A stretch of DNA of 64,000 bases. It comes from Cliona cf. orientalis (Eukaryota > Porifera > Demospongiae > Clionaida > Clionaidae). Below the pieces are notes generated by a model. The model made no database searches. It was not told the DNA's origin and worked only from the letters and a program-made list of their open reading frames with translations. Each line of letters begins with the position of its first letter. Position 1 is the stretch's first letter. The DNA is taken from NCBI GenBank assembly GCA_963930775.1, contig OZ005695.1, positions 5,890,001-5,954,000 on the forward strand, read 5' to 3'. Below are positions 55,146 to 64,000 of this stretch, piece after piece. A program made the translations under genes and the position numbers.

Positions 55146-55385
55146 CTACTCTCTTTGGATTGGAATGAAGTCGATGTGTATGGCTGTGACATCACCTGAA
55201 TTAATAATTATATTAAATGTCGGTTGTGTGATCACAAAATTACTTCCATAGTATTTATACTTATACTCACTGAAAGTATTTTGCTTGCAGCAGTAAACGT
55301 AAGCTTGCTGTCCCGCAAAACTCGGAATGCAATCTTGTAAGACGAGAACAGCATGGTGACAGTAGTATAGTTGGGCGGAGTCCAC
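55146..55385 (-). CDS. Putative C-terminal two exons of an unrecognised gene
   Basis: The minus strand is open from at least 55385 to a donor after 55271 (TTTCA/GTGAGT), reading YYCHHAVLVLQDCIPSFAGQ then QAYVYCCKQNTF. The next segment 55195-55146 (acceptor AATTCAG) continues in phase as SDVTAIHIDFIPIQRE and TAG. The 75-bp intron is of normal size for this genome. No upstream exon was identified and I do not recognise the protein. A frame with ATG (MLFSSYKIAFRVLRDSK) also reaches the same donor. Confidence 0.4.
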   Translation of the reverse strand: MDSAQLYYCHHAVLVLQDCIPSFAGQQAYVYCCKQNTFSEYKYKYYGSNFVITQPTFNIIINSGDVTAIHIDFIPIQRE

Positions 55386-55481
55386 GTGGTCGTTAACGCG
55401 TTCTTGGGTGGGGTTAGTCTCGATACCAGACCGCGCCGCTCAATGTTTCTACCTGCGGCATGTACTATAGTACTATATAAT

Positions 55482-56735
55482 AGTTAGACACTGTTTAGAA
55501 GACCTCAGGGCTCACAGTCTGCACGCAGGGGTATAGATTTGGCCTGATTTCTTTACATGCACGCGCGCCGCAGCGCCCACGCTCAATTATGATGTCAGCA
55601 GGAGTGGTTAATTAAGTTCAATTAGTATTCCCATTGACTGTGTACGGAGCGCTCTTACCGCACGCGCGATAACTAATTGTTTTGCCGGGAATGGGCACTG
55701 TACCCGCCAGAATCCAGTCCAAAGTGAACAAAATCCAATCTTCAAGTTGATTTTTCTTCCTTTCTGTACGGAGTTATACTACCCCAGGGCCACATACTGT
55801 AGTACTGGTGGTATGGTAAGTATACGGAGAGTAAGAAGGGTGGGAGTGGCTTTGCCCAAAAACGAGCAAAAATCAAAGTTGGCAGTAAACATAAATTATC
55901 AAAAATAGGGGTATAAACTTTATTACACAACAACAAAACTATACAGGGTATGAAACTGAGAAATGTTTTGTATCTTCATGGGGTCCAGTAGTCTTCATCT
56001 GTCCTGTGTTGGAGCTCCAGGCCTCTGTTTAGCAAGAGTAGCGTGGCCGCGAAAAATCGCCGATTTTTCGATAATCGAGGGTGCTGTATCTCACTATCTG
56101 TAAGAAGTCAAGGTTATTCAGTCATACACACACTTCTTTACATGCTTAACTAAAGTTATATCCAGCTAAAACAGCTTCAGCTACCTTTGCCCAAAAACGA
56201 GCAAAAATCAAAGTTGGCCAAATTGCTAATTCAGCGTTTCCCGTGAAAAATCGGGGAAAGAATAAAAATTTACAGAAATACTGAACATCATACGAAAATA
56301 TAATCTTACTTCTTACCTCGAAGCACTTATCCACCCTTCAGAGCCGTTCTTGTGAAGAAAAAACATGCTGATACTGTAGCTACTCCATTTCTTGCACACT
56401 CGCATGGTCAATTTATGATGACGTAATCGGGTAAAGAAATATTGACCCCTGCGTGCAGACTGTCAGTAGAACCCTCGCTTCGCTCGGGATTCTACACAGA
56501 GCCCTTCGGTCTTCTAAATCACGTAGAAACCAACTAAACAGTGTCTAACCTGTTTAGATCCTAGCAACAATGCCCAAAAGCTTGATACATAAACTGCTGC
56601 CTAGCAACATAGCAACAACCCTAACCATAGGCAAGAAAATTTACATGATTTTCTATGAAGGATAGATACTTCAGTTTAACCAATCAGATTACAGTATTTG
56701 TTACAAGTAGGATCTAAGACATTGTATTATCATAG
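55482..56735. repeat. AGTTAGACACTGTTTAG repeat element
   Basis: TAGTTAGACACTGTTTAG at 55482 is inverted at about 56532-56549, and CAGTCTGCACGCAGGGGT (55518) is inverted at 56448-56466. The following CCTAGCAACA block (56555-56735) is homologous to 31690-31910. AAAAACGAGCAAAAATCAAAGTTGGC occurs twice inside (55857 and 56193). No protein recognised. Confidence 0.6.
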
Positions 56736-57603
56736 ATATTACGTAGTCTATAATATCCATTATTGGCCATCACCTAGCAACCAAAGTTTTTATAGGCAAA
56801 TTGCCGGCCACCACAGGGGTATGGGTGATCGTAGGGTAGGCCAATGATGAGAGGGGGTCATGGGCCAATAAGATAGTTATAAGATCTTAATTGGGGTGCA
56901 TTCGATCATGCATCTCATGCACCCCAATTAAGGTCTTGTAACTATAACTTGTAAAGATGTATAGGTATAGGCATACCGCACCGGTACTCGACTGATGTCG
57001 TCTGTCACGTGATATTTGGACCCCCATATATATATGGCCATATCCCCATAGACCCTGAAGCCCATAGATAAAACGTAGTCTATCTATGCCCTGCCATACA
57101 GACACTGGAAACTAACCCTGTTAACCATTATACCCAGAACCCAGCCCCTGACCCTTCTGAATCTCTGCTATAGTCGATAACATGCATGGGGTCCAGAATA
57201 TATGGGCCCGGGGGTCCAAATATTTCGAAATAATATTATATGGACCGGGGGGAAACAAAAAAGGGGGTCCAAATTTGTCGTGATAAGTCCGATGATGGGA
57301 ATTGGCCGGAAAGCGAGACTAGGGTGGGGTCTGATCTGGAACGAGATTAGACCCGGGGCCGGGCCAGACCTGCGCCCGGACGCCGGACGGACCCCGCCTG
57401 GTTAGTCTCAATCCAGAGCCCCAAATCCCCGCGCGAGGGTGGGGTCTGTGGACGAGACAGTGCAAGTGTATGCCCACTATCGATTTATCTATGGTCTCAG
57501 ACTCCGCCCTTCAAAATGCGCAAATCACATGTACCGTAAAAGTTCTAATTACAGCGCCAAAAAAAATAATTCTAATCTTCGTACTAATTTGCTGAGATCG
57601 AGA
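56736..57603. other. Region upstream of the B-box gene
   Basis: Includes GGGGTGCATTCGATCATGCATCTCATGCACCCC (inverted repeat around 56893-56930) and a GC-rich stretch of short repeats (GGGTCTG, GTCTCAATCC) at 57300-57460. The B-box frame is open back to 57439, but the ATG at 57604 is preferred. Confidence 0.45.
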
Positions 57604-58506
57604 ATGTCTAAAGAAAGTGAAGTGGCCGGTAGCATGAAGGCTGTTCAAGGACAGCAGTTGGACGAGTTTCTGAGCTTAAAATCACCCCCTGACGGCCTTA
57701 CCATCGATGGACGCGCCCAGTGGGAGCGAATAGGAGCGCTATGTGACGAACATTTAGGTGAAGAGTTACTCTTCTTTTGTTTGGATTGCTCAAGAGCAGC
57801 CTGTACTGTTTGCTGCATGAAGCACCACTACAAACATAGGAAAAAGTTTGTGGAAACTCATGGCATTGATGATGGTATGTTTGGACATACTGGAATTTTC
57901 TTTCCACCTGAGTTTACTGTAGAGGGACTATTTAGAAGTGCCAACAAAGAGTTACAGGACATTGACCTTTATTCATCCGATGCTGGTGAGAAGATCAAGG
58001 CATGTATTAGCCACCATAAAGGGATAGTGGAAAAGAAGAAAAAAATGCTAATTGAACACGTAAATGCTGTGAAGAAGGCCAAGCTGAAGTACCTTCAAGA
58101 TCAGCAAAAGCAGCTAAGGAAGACACTTGATGAGCTGAATGGTAGTATGATATATGCACGGCGTTACCTAGAAACTGATGATCACTTTAGTTTGCTCTTG
58201 GCTGAAAAAGAGATCACTCGTAGACTAGCGGAGCTTAATGAAAAATGCTCGAAAATAACACTTCCCACTGAGCAGGATTGGAACCTGGACAAAATCAAAG
58301 TGATACGTGATGGAAGGTATGTTCGAGTCAACCATTCACGACATCTTCCATCTCCACCAAAACCAGGCATGAAAACAATTCATGATTCTGGGTTTAAAGC
58401 TACTTCTGCCAAACTGTCTTTCACCATGGAATCGGACATGTTTGATGCCTTTGTTAGAACGTGTTGCCAGGAACTTGGAGAGAAATATTGGCTTCGTGTA
58501 CGATAA
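57604..58506 (+). CDS. B-box zinc finger / coiled-coil protein (TRIM-like, no RING)
   Basis: A single exon of 300 codons. One B-box type zinc finger at about residues 47-78 (CDEHLGEELLFFCLDCSRAA, then CTVC and HHYKH). A long Lys/Glu-rich coiled coil follows, roughly residues 130-225 (KKKKMLIEHVNAVKKAKLKY and onward). The C-terminal 60 residues are unrecognised. Unlike most TRIM proteins it has no N-terminal RING and no NHL, B30.2 or filamin repeats, so ubiquitin ligase activity is not expected; a role in protein assembly via the coiled coil is inference. The frame is open 55 codons upstream to 57439; I chose 57604 because the upstream part is repeat-derived and low in coding character, with MSKESEVAGS a natural start. 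Intronless structure may indicate a retrocopy. Confidence 0.85.
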   Translation: MSKESEVAGSMKAVQGQQLDEFLSLKSPPDGLTIDGRAQWERIGALCDEHLGEELLFFCLDCSRAACTVCCMKHHYKHRKKFVETHGIDDGMFGHTGIFFPPEFTVEGLFRSANKELQDIDLYSSDAGEKIKACISHHKGIVEKKKKMLIEHVNAVKKAKLKYLQDQQKQLRKTLDELNGSMIYARRYLETDDHFSLLLAEKEITRRLAELNEKCSKITLPTEQDWNLDKIKVIRDGRYVRVNHSRHLPSPPKPGMKTIHDSGFKATSAKLSFTMESDMFDAFVRTCCQELGEKYWLRVR

Positions 58507-58712
58507 TGTCATGTGACCTAGAGTGGGATCTGAAGCTAGCGTTAAGTGATTATGTACATGTATTAAATCTTTCATGAGATTTTCCAGATACCGTAGAATC
58601 CCGCAAATACACCCCCCTCACGCATAAGCCCCCCTGCAATTTTAGCTCAAGTTCCTGCATAGGTACTTTTATCTTGCGTATAAGCCTCCTCCCTGACTGT
58701 AAAATGTAAATA
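58507..58712. repeat. Repeat fragment downstream of the B-box gene
   Basis: CGTAGAATCCCGCAAATACACCCCCCTC...TTAGCTCAAGTTCCTGCATAGG, inverse-related to 21940-22030. Confidence 0.45.
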
Positions 58713-59099
58713 CTAGAGCTCTGTAGAGCACATACCCCACGCGCTCTGTAGCCACTGTAGGGTAGTGTCTGAGGCATAGCTGTTTCATGACTTGACGACC
58801 TTTTCCAACACTGAGCTTGAGCATGCGCAGTCGCATCAACATTATGCTAAAGAAGTGTGGGTGTGGTCGATAAACCACAGGCATGCTGAACACAAAATGC
58901 ACGATTTGTAGCACTATTAACCCTTTTTGAGCAATTTGAAGCACGTATAAACCAGTTTTTCACCGATATTTACCGATTGGTTGTGCTTACAGCTCGCATA
59001 AATGCCTAGAACGCGAGATTTGGCGATTTTCGTGCCGACAACGACGACGACAGACAGACAAACCGATTGCTTTACCCCTTGCGCATGCGCGCGGGGTAA
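58713..59099 (+). mobile_element. CCCCGCGCGC repeat family, copy 3
   Basis: CTAGAGCTCTGTAGAGCACATACCCCACGCGC at the left and GCGCATGCGCGCGGGGTAA at the right; same orientation as copy 1. Confidence 0.75.
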
Positions 59100-59217
59100 C
59101 TAGTGGTGGTGAAAATTATCTGTGCAGGGCGAGCCTTCGCAAAAGTCACAAGATTGGTACCCCAAAAGTATCACAGATTCCTAGTATAGTGGCTATAGTC
59201 CAATAATGTTGATCACC

Positions 59218-59557
59218 TATAGAGGGATTCCGTAAATCGATTATCCCGCGGCGCTAATTAGCTAAGCGGCAGAAGTCGACGTACCACGCCTACTGCCACA
59301 CCCTTTGTGGGCAAAAAGGCCAACTGCTGCATGTTGTTGTATTGAAACGTGTCAAGTTTTTTTTCGAAAACGAGCGACTATTTCGAAGGTCTGAGCAATA
59401 AAGCGAAGAGTCGATACAAAGAGAAGCTCCAAGCAGTCGGTCTTGGTATCCAAGACGATCCTTACAAGCCTGAGAACGGCAGTAGGCGTAAAACGTCGAC
59501 TTCGGCCGCTTAGCTAATTAGCGCCACGGGATAATCGATTTGCGGAATCCCTCTATA
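59218..59557 (+). mobile_element. 340-bp TIR element carrying a coding-like segment
   Basis: TATAGAGGGATTCCG...GTCGACGT (59218-59282) is inverted at 59493-59557; flanking TA suggests a TA target. Between the TIRs the plus strand reads FEGLSNKAKSRYKEKLQAVG then LGIQDDPYKPENGSRRK (59380-59490) without stops, resembling the first exon of sponge mobile-element-associated genes. Confidence 0.7.
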
Positions 59558-59882
59558 CTATAATTAAATCAATTACAATGTAGTAGCTTCTCGAGCTCAA
59601 AATTGATGCGGGCGGGCGGTGGTAATGGTCGTCAATATATTATTGATGGAAATGGTCGTCAAAATCGCTTGCAAAAAAGGAGGTGGTATACTTTTGCATT
59701 GTGCTCCTAATCACAAAATGCATGCGGGCGGAAATTAAGGGGGATGAGAAACTACTAATTGATTTGGAGTGGCCTTAGTAGTCTACATGCCACGAGTCCA
59801 AGTACCTGTAGCCAGGCCCCGAGAGAATAAGCCTCCATGCAGTCATCTTCATGTTCAGGAAAGTGAAGTCTATCAGTGGTCG
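59558..59882. other. No gene seen
   Basis: Short repeats GATGCGGGCGG and AATGGTCGTCAA recur; nothing else. Confidence 0.45.
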
Positions 59883-60264
59883 TAGTCTCGTCCCCAGACC
59901 CTCCAGTGGGCGCGCGAGAAGAGAGGGGGAGGGTCTGGAACATAACCCCGGGCGGAAGTGTCCCGAAGGAATGCTGCGCGCGCACGAGTAATCATGACGC
60001 GAAATCTGGCCTTTGTGGTTTCGCGCGCGTACAAAGAATGCAAATTACGTAGTATCTTACTGAAGTGCGCACGCGCACGAGCGGTGCATGCAGCACGTTT
60101 GGGCACGTTTTGTCGTCCGTTCGAGCATAGTGGTGTAACATGCTGTATTGTGGCCAATCAACACCTGTCGCGGAATTTCTACCTTCGGGACACTTCCGCC
60201 CGGGGTTATGTTCCAGACCCTCCCCCTCTCTTCTCGCGCACTGGAGGGTCTAGGGAAGAGACTA
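59883..60264. mobile_element. 382-bp MITE with 85-bp TIRs
   Basis: TAGTCTCGTCCCCAGACCCT...GTCCCGAAGG (59883-59969) pairs almost perfectly with 60181-60264. TIRs make up nearly half the element. No clear target duplication. Confidence 0.8.
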
Positions 60265-60849
60265 TTAGTAGTACAGCACTCGGTTTTGCCTACACTCGAG
60301 TTGTCTCTCAGATCGATATGGTGCAGTGTGGGCGTTTGCGCATGCGCATGACGACCTGTACAGTGCGTACTGTATACTGTAACAATTAGGAATATAACGT
60401 TTGTGCATACACACAGGTACGTACCAACAGACCACACTACAGACTTGGTTTATACGCGCAATAATTGATACCACACAGGATAAAATTTAGCAATCATTCA
60501 ATTGATACTTACCACGTGAAAGAACTAGCTAGCTAGTTCGTACAGCTTCTCTCACTAAAGGATGTCACTATTGTCGACCAAACTGACGCTGGACAGATAG
60601 ATAGCTATTCAAAACCCTCGTAGCTAGCTAATAGCTAACTTCCCTCAGTCACTGAATTCAAGTTGATGGACTGGCTTGTTTCCATGGAGAGGAGCCATTG
60701 ACCAATCGCCGGTGAGTTCATTGGGATATAAATTGCATATTGCACTCGAATATATCGCATAGATCTCTCGCGCGCTGCTTTATCAGGGCGCTCATCATCC
60801 ACTCCATTTGTGCCTCCGTATGGGATCCGCTATAATTTTGACCCACCTA
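60265..60849. other. No gene recognised
   Basis: CTAGCTAGCTAG-type short repeats and unassigned sequence. Confidence 0.45.
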
Positions 60850-61108
60850 GTCGGCCCAGCTGCCCGTTGCTATGGGCACTAATTAAAAGCTATGGGCACT
60901 AATTAAAATTCTCCACCGAATTGGGCATTTGTCAACAACTTGCCGTTCATTCGCCCAGGTCCACGCGTAGTATGCGGAAACGCCATACGCGTAATTTCTC
61001 GATTATTGGCGATTGTAAACAAAACGCTGTATCCACAATTTACAACGAAGCGCGCGATCGGCCTAAGACTTGAGCGAGGGTTAGCTATATGGTAGAGCTT
61101 ATCAACCT
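60850..61108. repeat. Dispersed repeat, inverted relative to 10551-10912
   Basis: Shares TAGTATGCGGAAACGCCATA, GATCG, ATGGTAGAGCTTATCA and GGGCACTAATTA-type strings. TATGGGCACTAATTAAAA is locally duplicated (60870-60908). Confidence 0.55.
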
Positions 61109-61635
61109 GCATCAAATTCATACTGTAGCGCGCAGGTCCATGACACGCTAGTTTCGCGTTATCGCTATGGTGTATAGGTAAACCGGGGTAATTTCGTATG
61201 CGGGACAATTTCGTATCGTCGTGATTTCTGCGCGTACTTTCAGCGCTACTATAATAGGTGTACCGCTGGCTCGCTCCTTAAACGAGCATGCGCCGTATAG
61301 AACTGGGAACGGAATTGCCCCGCATACACCCCGGTTTACCTTACCTCGTGTATTCGGGGCTCGCTCAGGCTTAGCTATTTGTGCCATCAACAGGCTAAGA
61401 GATCGCGCGCCCACAAGGCATTCAATGGTCGGTCGTTACATAGAAATGTAAGGATCCCGCGTTTAACCCCCCTCCGGCTCCCCACTGGATCTCGTTACTT
61501 TGAACCCGCTACATTCTGTTCCACACAAGAGCCCCACCACCGGTGCTGCCAATCACTATTTCTCCCATAAAGACTAACCCTGCTAACTATTGGCAACCCA
61601 TCCCAAAACCCCCAGCTCCTCCCATCCACACCGCG
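61109..61635. repeat. GC-rich repeat sequence
   Basis: Includes GTAAACCGGGGTAATTTCGTATGCGGG and its partial inverse CGCATACACCCCGGTTTACC (61179-61345), and a copy of the sequence at 950-1090. Confidence 0.45.
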
Positions 61636-61826
61636 TATAATATTATTACGAAATTTTCAAGGAAAGGAGCACTTCGCGGAGAAAACTTTCGCGGAATGTT
61701 AAAATTAATTGGTCGCATAATGGGTGTGGCATGCCTAGAATTTCGTGGATAAAACGTTCGCGGATGGCGGAAAAAAATCGCGAAATTCGTAAAAGTTTTC
61801 TCCCTCGAAAATTTCCCGCTATACGC
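61636..61826. mobile_element. TACCGTATAGC-family element in a dispersed repeat
   Basis: CGTATAATATTATTACGAAATTTTC...GAAAATTTCCCGCTATACG. The host repeat is seen without it at about 1040-1085 (CCGCGTATATTACACTATACGCG, then GCGTCATAACC on both). Confidence 0.55.
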
Positions 61827-61845
61827 GTGATGCGTCATAACCACT

Positions 61846-62440
61846 GAGAATGGACCCCCTCTGCGGCCATACACAGCCCACCATCCACCATATCCTTTCC
61901 AGTTGCCCTGAGGCACTTCAGCAAGGAAGGTGTGCTTGGCGGCATGACTCTGCTCTCCAGATTCTAGTGAAATCCATCAAGGAGCACCTCGACTGTAACA
62001 CAACTCTCTACGCTAACCTACCAGGCATGCGAGCGAGTGAAAACCCAGGCTATCCCTGACGATTCCCTGGTAACCTCAGCTCGACCTGATATCGTTTTGG
62101 TAGGAGAGGAAGAGGTAACACTCATTGAGCTCACCATCCCTCACAACTCTCTGGAGAGTCTGTCTAAAGCTAGAGACCGCATGTCATTTATCTGCACGCT
62201 CTTAGTGACCTGGAAGCAAAAGGTCTTGTTTCAAACCCCTACACCATCGAGATTGGGTCACTCGGTCACTGGCTTCCAACTTCCCAGAGAGCTCTACTGA
62301 AACCAACTCCATTACTAACGAAACAACTGGCAAGGAAGACTATGGATGAGGCAGCTCGCAAAGTTGTTGGTGCCTCAGGCACGACTAGAGAAAGTATGGA
62401 CACTGTCGCGTACACTACTCCATTTTTTTGAAACATTCAT
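61846..62440 (+). pseudogene. Non-LTR-type retroelement C-terminal fragment (PD-(D/E)xK-like)
   Basis: LCGHTQPTIHHILSSCPEAL, CAWRHDSALQ, YANLPGMRASENPG, then after a frameshift SARPDIVLVGEEEVTLIELT, SLSKARDRM, and KTMDEAARKVVGAS. This C-x-H-C zinc segment followed by RPD...ELT is the conserved 3' end of invertebrate reverse-transcriptase genes with restriction-like endonuclease character. Reverse transcriptase itself is absent. Confidence 0.65.
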
Positions 62441-63111
62441 TTACAATGATTTAGACCGCATACCTTATATGTTCTACATTTTCTATTTACTAAGATCATG
62501 CTACTTCTGTAGTCATGTAACCTTGAGTTCTGGGGTATTCCATGTACAATGTTTTTATCGCTAAGAAACTTTTGCTGGGAAATTAACACACGAAGTAGAA
62601 AAAAAAGAAAAAAGGAATAGGGAAGAAGAGGGGATTATAAAGCATATTATGCCACAATTTTTATACGGGCATGCAGAATGGGTCGAAATTAAGGATTTGA
62701 CCTTGGGGGTTCTATATATATGTTTTATAGGAAGCCATGCATTTGCAATGCTTTCCGTCCACGCGGTACATCAAAGTGACGACCATTACCCATTTAGGTC
62801 AAAATTGATATACAGGCTGCTTGCTTGCATTGTATGGCTCTACTATGCATCCAGCTCAACTATGTGGTGGTTTTCGGACAATTTTTTTTCTGCTTAGCGT
62901 GTGATGTCCTTAAAAATTAAAAATTAGGCCATAGGACGTCTGTACATACACGATGATGTACATAACGATCATGACGATTTCGCTCCCCACTTTTTGCGCC
63001 AATTGCCATGCCCAATGCCGAGTCTAATCTCGCAAGCCACACCCCCAATCCGCGACCAGGGATCTTGGATTGTGCATGTCATCCGTAATAAAGCATATGA
63101 TAATCAATGAT
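62441..63111. other. Upstream region of the COQ7-like gene
   Basis: No other gene recognised; the 82-codon ORF at 62649 matches nothing known to me. The COQ7 promoter should lie here. Confidence 0.45.
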
Positions 63112-63380
63112 ATGATGAGGCCGATTTTCAGAAAACCTCGTATGATAGAGCTCGTGAAATCTTGGAGAAGAAGAATTTCGTCCTCTGGGAAGGACCCAGA
63201 AGTGTATGACAGGCTGGCTAACTCTAAATCGCTGCTGTACAGGCAAGAACCTCACCCGGCTCTTCACAGAATGATCCGTGTGAACCAGGCTGGAGAACGT
63301 GCAGCTGTTATGATATGTGCTGGTCAAATTGCAGTTCTTGGGAAGACAGCACTTGGCAACTGCATTGAGGTCATGAAGTG
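63112..63380 (+). CDS. COQ7-like 5-demethoxyubiquinone hydroxylase, first exon (runs off right edge)
   Basis: COQ7 is a mitochondrial di-iron hydroxylase in ubiquinone synthesis. From the ATG at 63112 the frame starts MMRPIFRKPRMIELVKSWRR, basic and without acidic residues for most of its length, as expected for a mitochondrial presequence. HRMIRVNQAGERAAVMICAG then QIAVLGKTALGNCIEVM aligns with RIIRVDHAGEYGA..IYAGQMAVLGRT of animal COQ7. The Glu of AGE, the first iron ligand, is kept. The exon probably ends at GTCATGAA/GTGAAA; the remaining exons with the other iron ligands are not in the window. The start could also be an ATG at 63115 or further upstream at 63070. Confidence 0.75.
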
Positions 63381-63491
63381 AAATAACATTAGCTTAAAGT
63401 GTCCTGACTGAGGAGGTGTCTGATAGTTTTATAAACTGTTCTGTATAGCTGGGACTGTGCATAGTGTCCTGATTAAAAGAGATGTCCTCAT

Positions 63492-63740
63492 TATCCCACG
63501 TGCATGTGCAAGGGGTAAAGTAATTGATTGTATCATAGTTGTCATTGTGAGCACAAAAATCACCATATCCAGAAATCTAGGCACCTAAGTGATTAGTAGG
63601 CATCTCTAATCGATCAAATTCAGCAAAAACTGGCTCAGTGTATTTCAAATCGAGGAATACAATCCACGAGCATCAGAAATAGTGCTTTTTGTTAGCCATG
63701 GTAGCCACGTACGCCTATTGACAGTACTAGCCATGCTATC
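63492..63740. repeat. GATAAARTAATYGRTTGT repeat, third copy
   Basis: GGGGTAAAGTAATTGATTGTAT, AGCACAAAAATCACCATAT, AGGCACCTAAGTGA, TTTCAAATCGAGGAA. It lies in the first COQ7 intron. Confidence 0.6.
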
Positions 63741-63900
63741 AAGAGTGGGGTGAGCCTGAGCAAGCCCCACACTAATGGAGTCCTAAGTTTCTGTTACAAT
63801 GTAGAGTGCATTGGCACCCATTCTCAAAGAGAGAATTAGGTTATAGCTAGTGATAGTCAAATAATCTTAAGGCACTAGGTGGGCACTCTTTCACAATAAG

Positions 63901-64000
63901 TTATCCTGCGCATGCATGCGCAGCAAGAGGTAAAGCAATCGGTTCTGTCTGTCTGCCTGTATGTTTATCATCGCCAGATCTCGAGATCTAGGCACCTGAG
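63901..64000. repeat. CCCCGCGCGC-family copy cut by the window edge
   Basis: GCGCATGCATGCGCAG, AGGTAAAGCAATCGGTT, CTGTCTGTCTGC, CGCCAGATCTCGAGATCTAGG. Confidence 0.5.

Noticed and set aside
55271-55385. Possible first exon of the hydrolase (its phase-1 donor would fit the exon at 51204)
   Set aside because: The phase-1 frame has no ATG and gives a long unrelated N-terminus, and the donor also fits the acceptor at 55195, which is much closer. Hydrolase exon 1 left as not found.

Overview
The window is eukaryotic and most likely from an invertebrate animal. I think a demosponge is the best guess, but this is inference: very short introns (57-106 bp) in recognisable animal genes, and a mobile-element mix (Crypton, P/THAP-like, DIRS-like, Gmr1-like, Penelope-like) of the kind seen in sponge and cnidarian genomes. 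There are no bacterial operons and no long prokaryote-style ORFs. Most sequence is old mobile-element debris between a few real exons, and no tRNA, rRNA or CRISPR was seen.

Host genes I can support: (1) a forkhead gene of FoxN1/4 type, minus strand, running off the left edge (1-464, three exons in phase). (2) A serine-hydrolase-like (SERHL-type) alpha/beta hydrolase, minus strand, whose eleven recognised exons lie between 51204 and 8245. All junction phases agree, so about 43 kb of the window is one gene with three giant introns (17.3, 11.4 and 12.3 kb) beside introns of about 60 bp. (3) An intronless B-box/coiled-coil protein, plus strand, 57604-58506. (4) The first exon of a COQ7-like ubiquinone-synthesis hydroxylase, plus strand, 63112-63380, running off the right edge. 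Weaker candidates are a THAP-domain exon (38009-38168), a CxxC zinc exon (38471-38542) and a two-exon C-terminus (55146-55385).

Layout: 0-0.5 kb FoxN; 0.5-8.2 kb repeats, a Crypton-type DUF3504 remnant (2.8-4.3 kb) and TIR elements. The SERHL intron at 8.4-20.7 kb holds inverted repeat blocks, a 4.3-kb LTR retrotransposon with integrase upstream of reverse transcriptase, and a 1.3-kb palindrome. The intron at 21.0-32.4 kb holds a 5.7-kb P-element-like transposon with recognisable TIRs and target duplication, plus a 760-bp relative. The intron at 33.7-51.0 kb holds DIRS-like, Penelope-like, pogo-like and THAP fragments and many MITEs. The stretch 51-64 kb carries MITE families around the B-box and COQ7 genes.

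No pathway links the host genes. What unifies the window is the mobile-element load inside one host gene, with nested insertions, matched full and empty sites, and autonomous/non-autonomous pairs that give a relative history of insertion.
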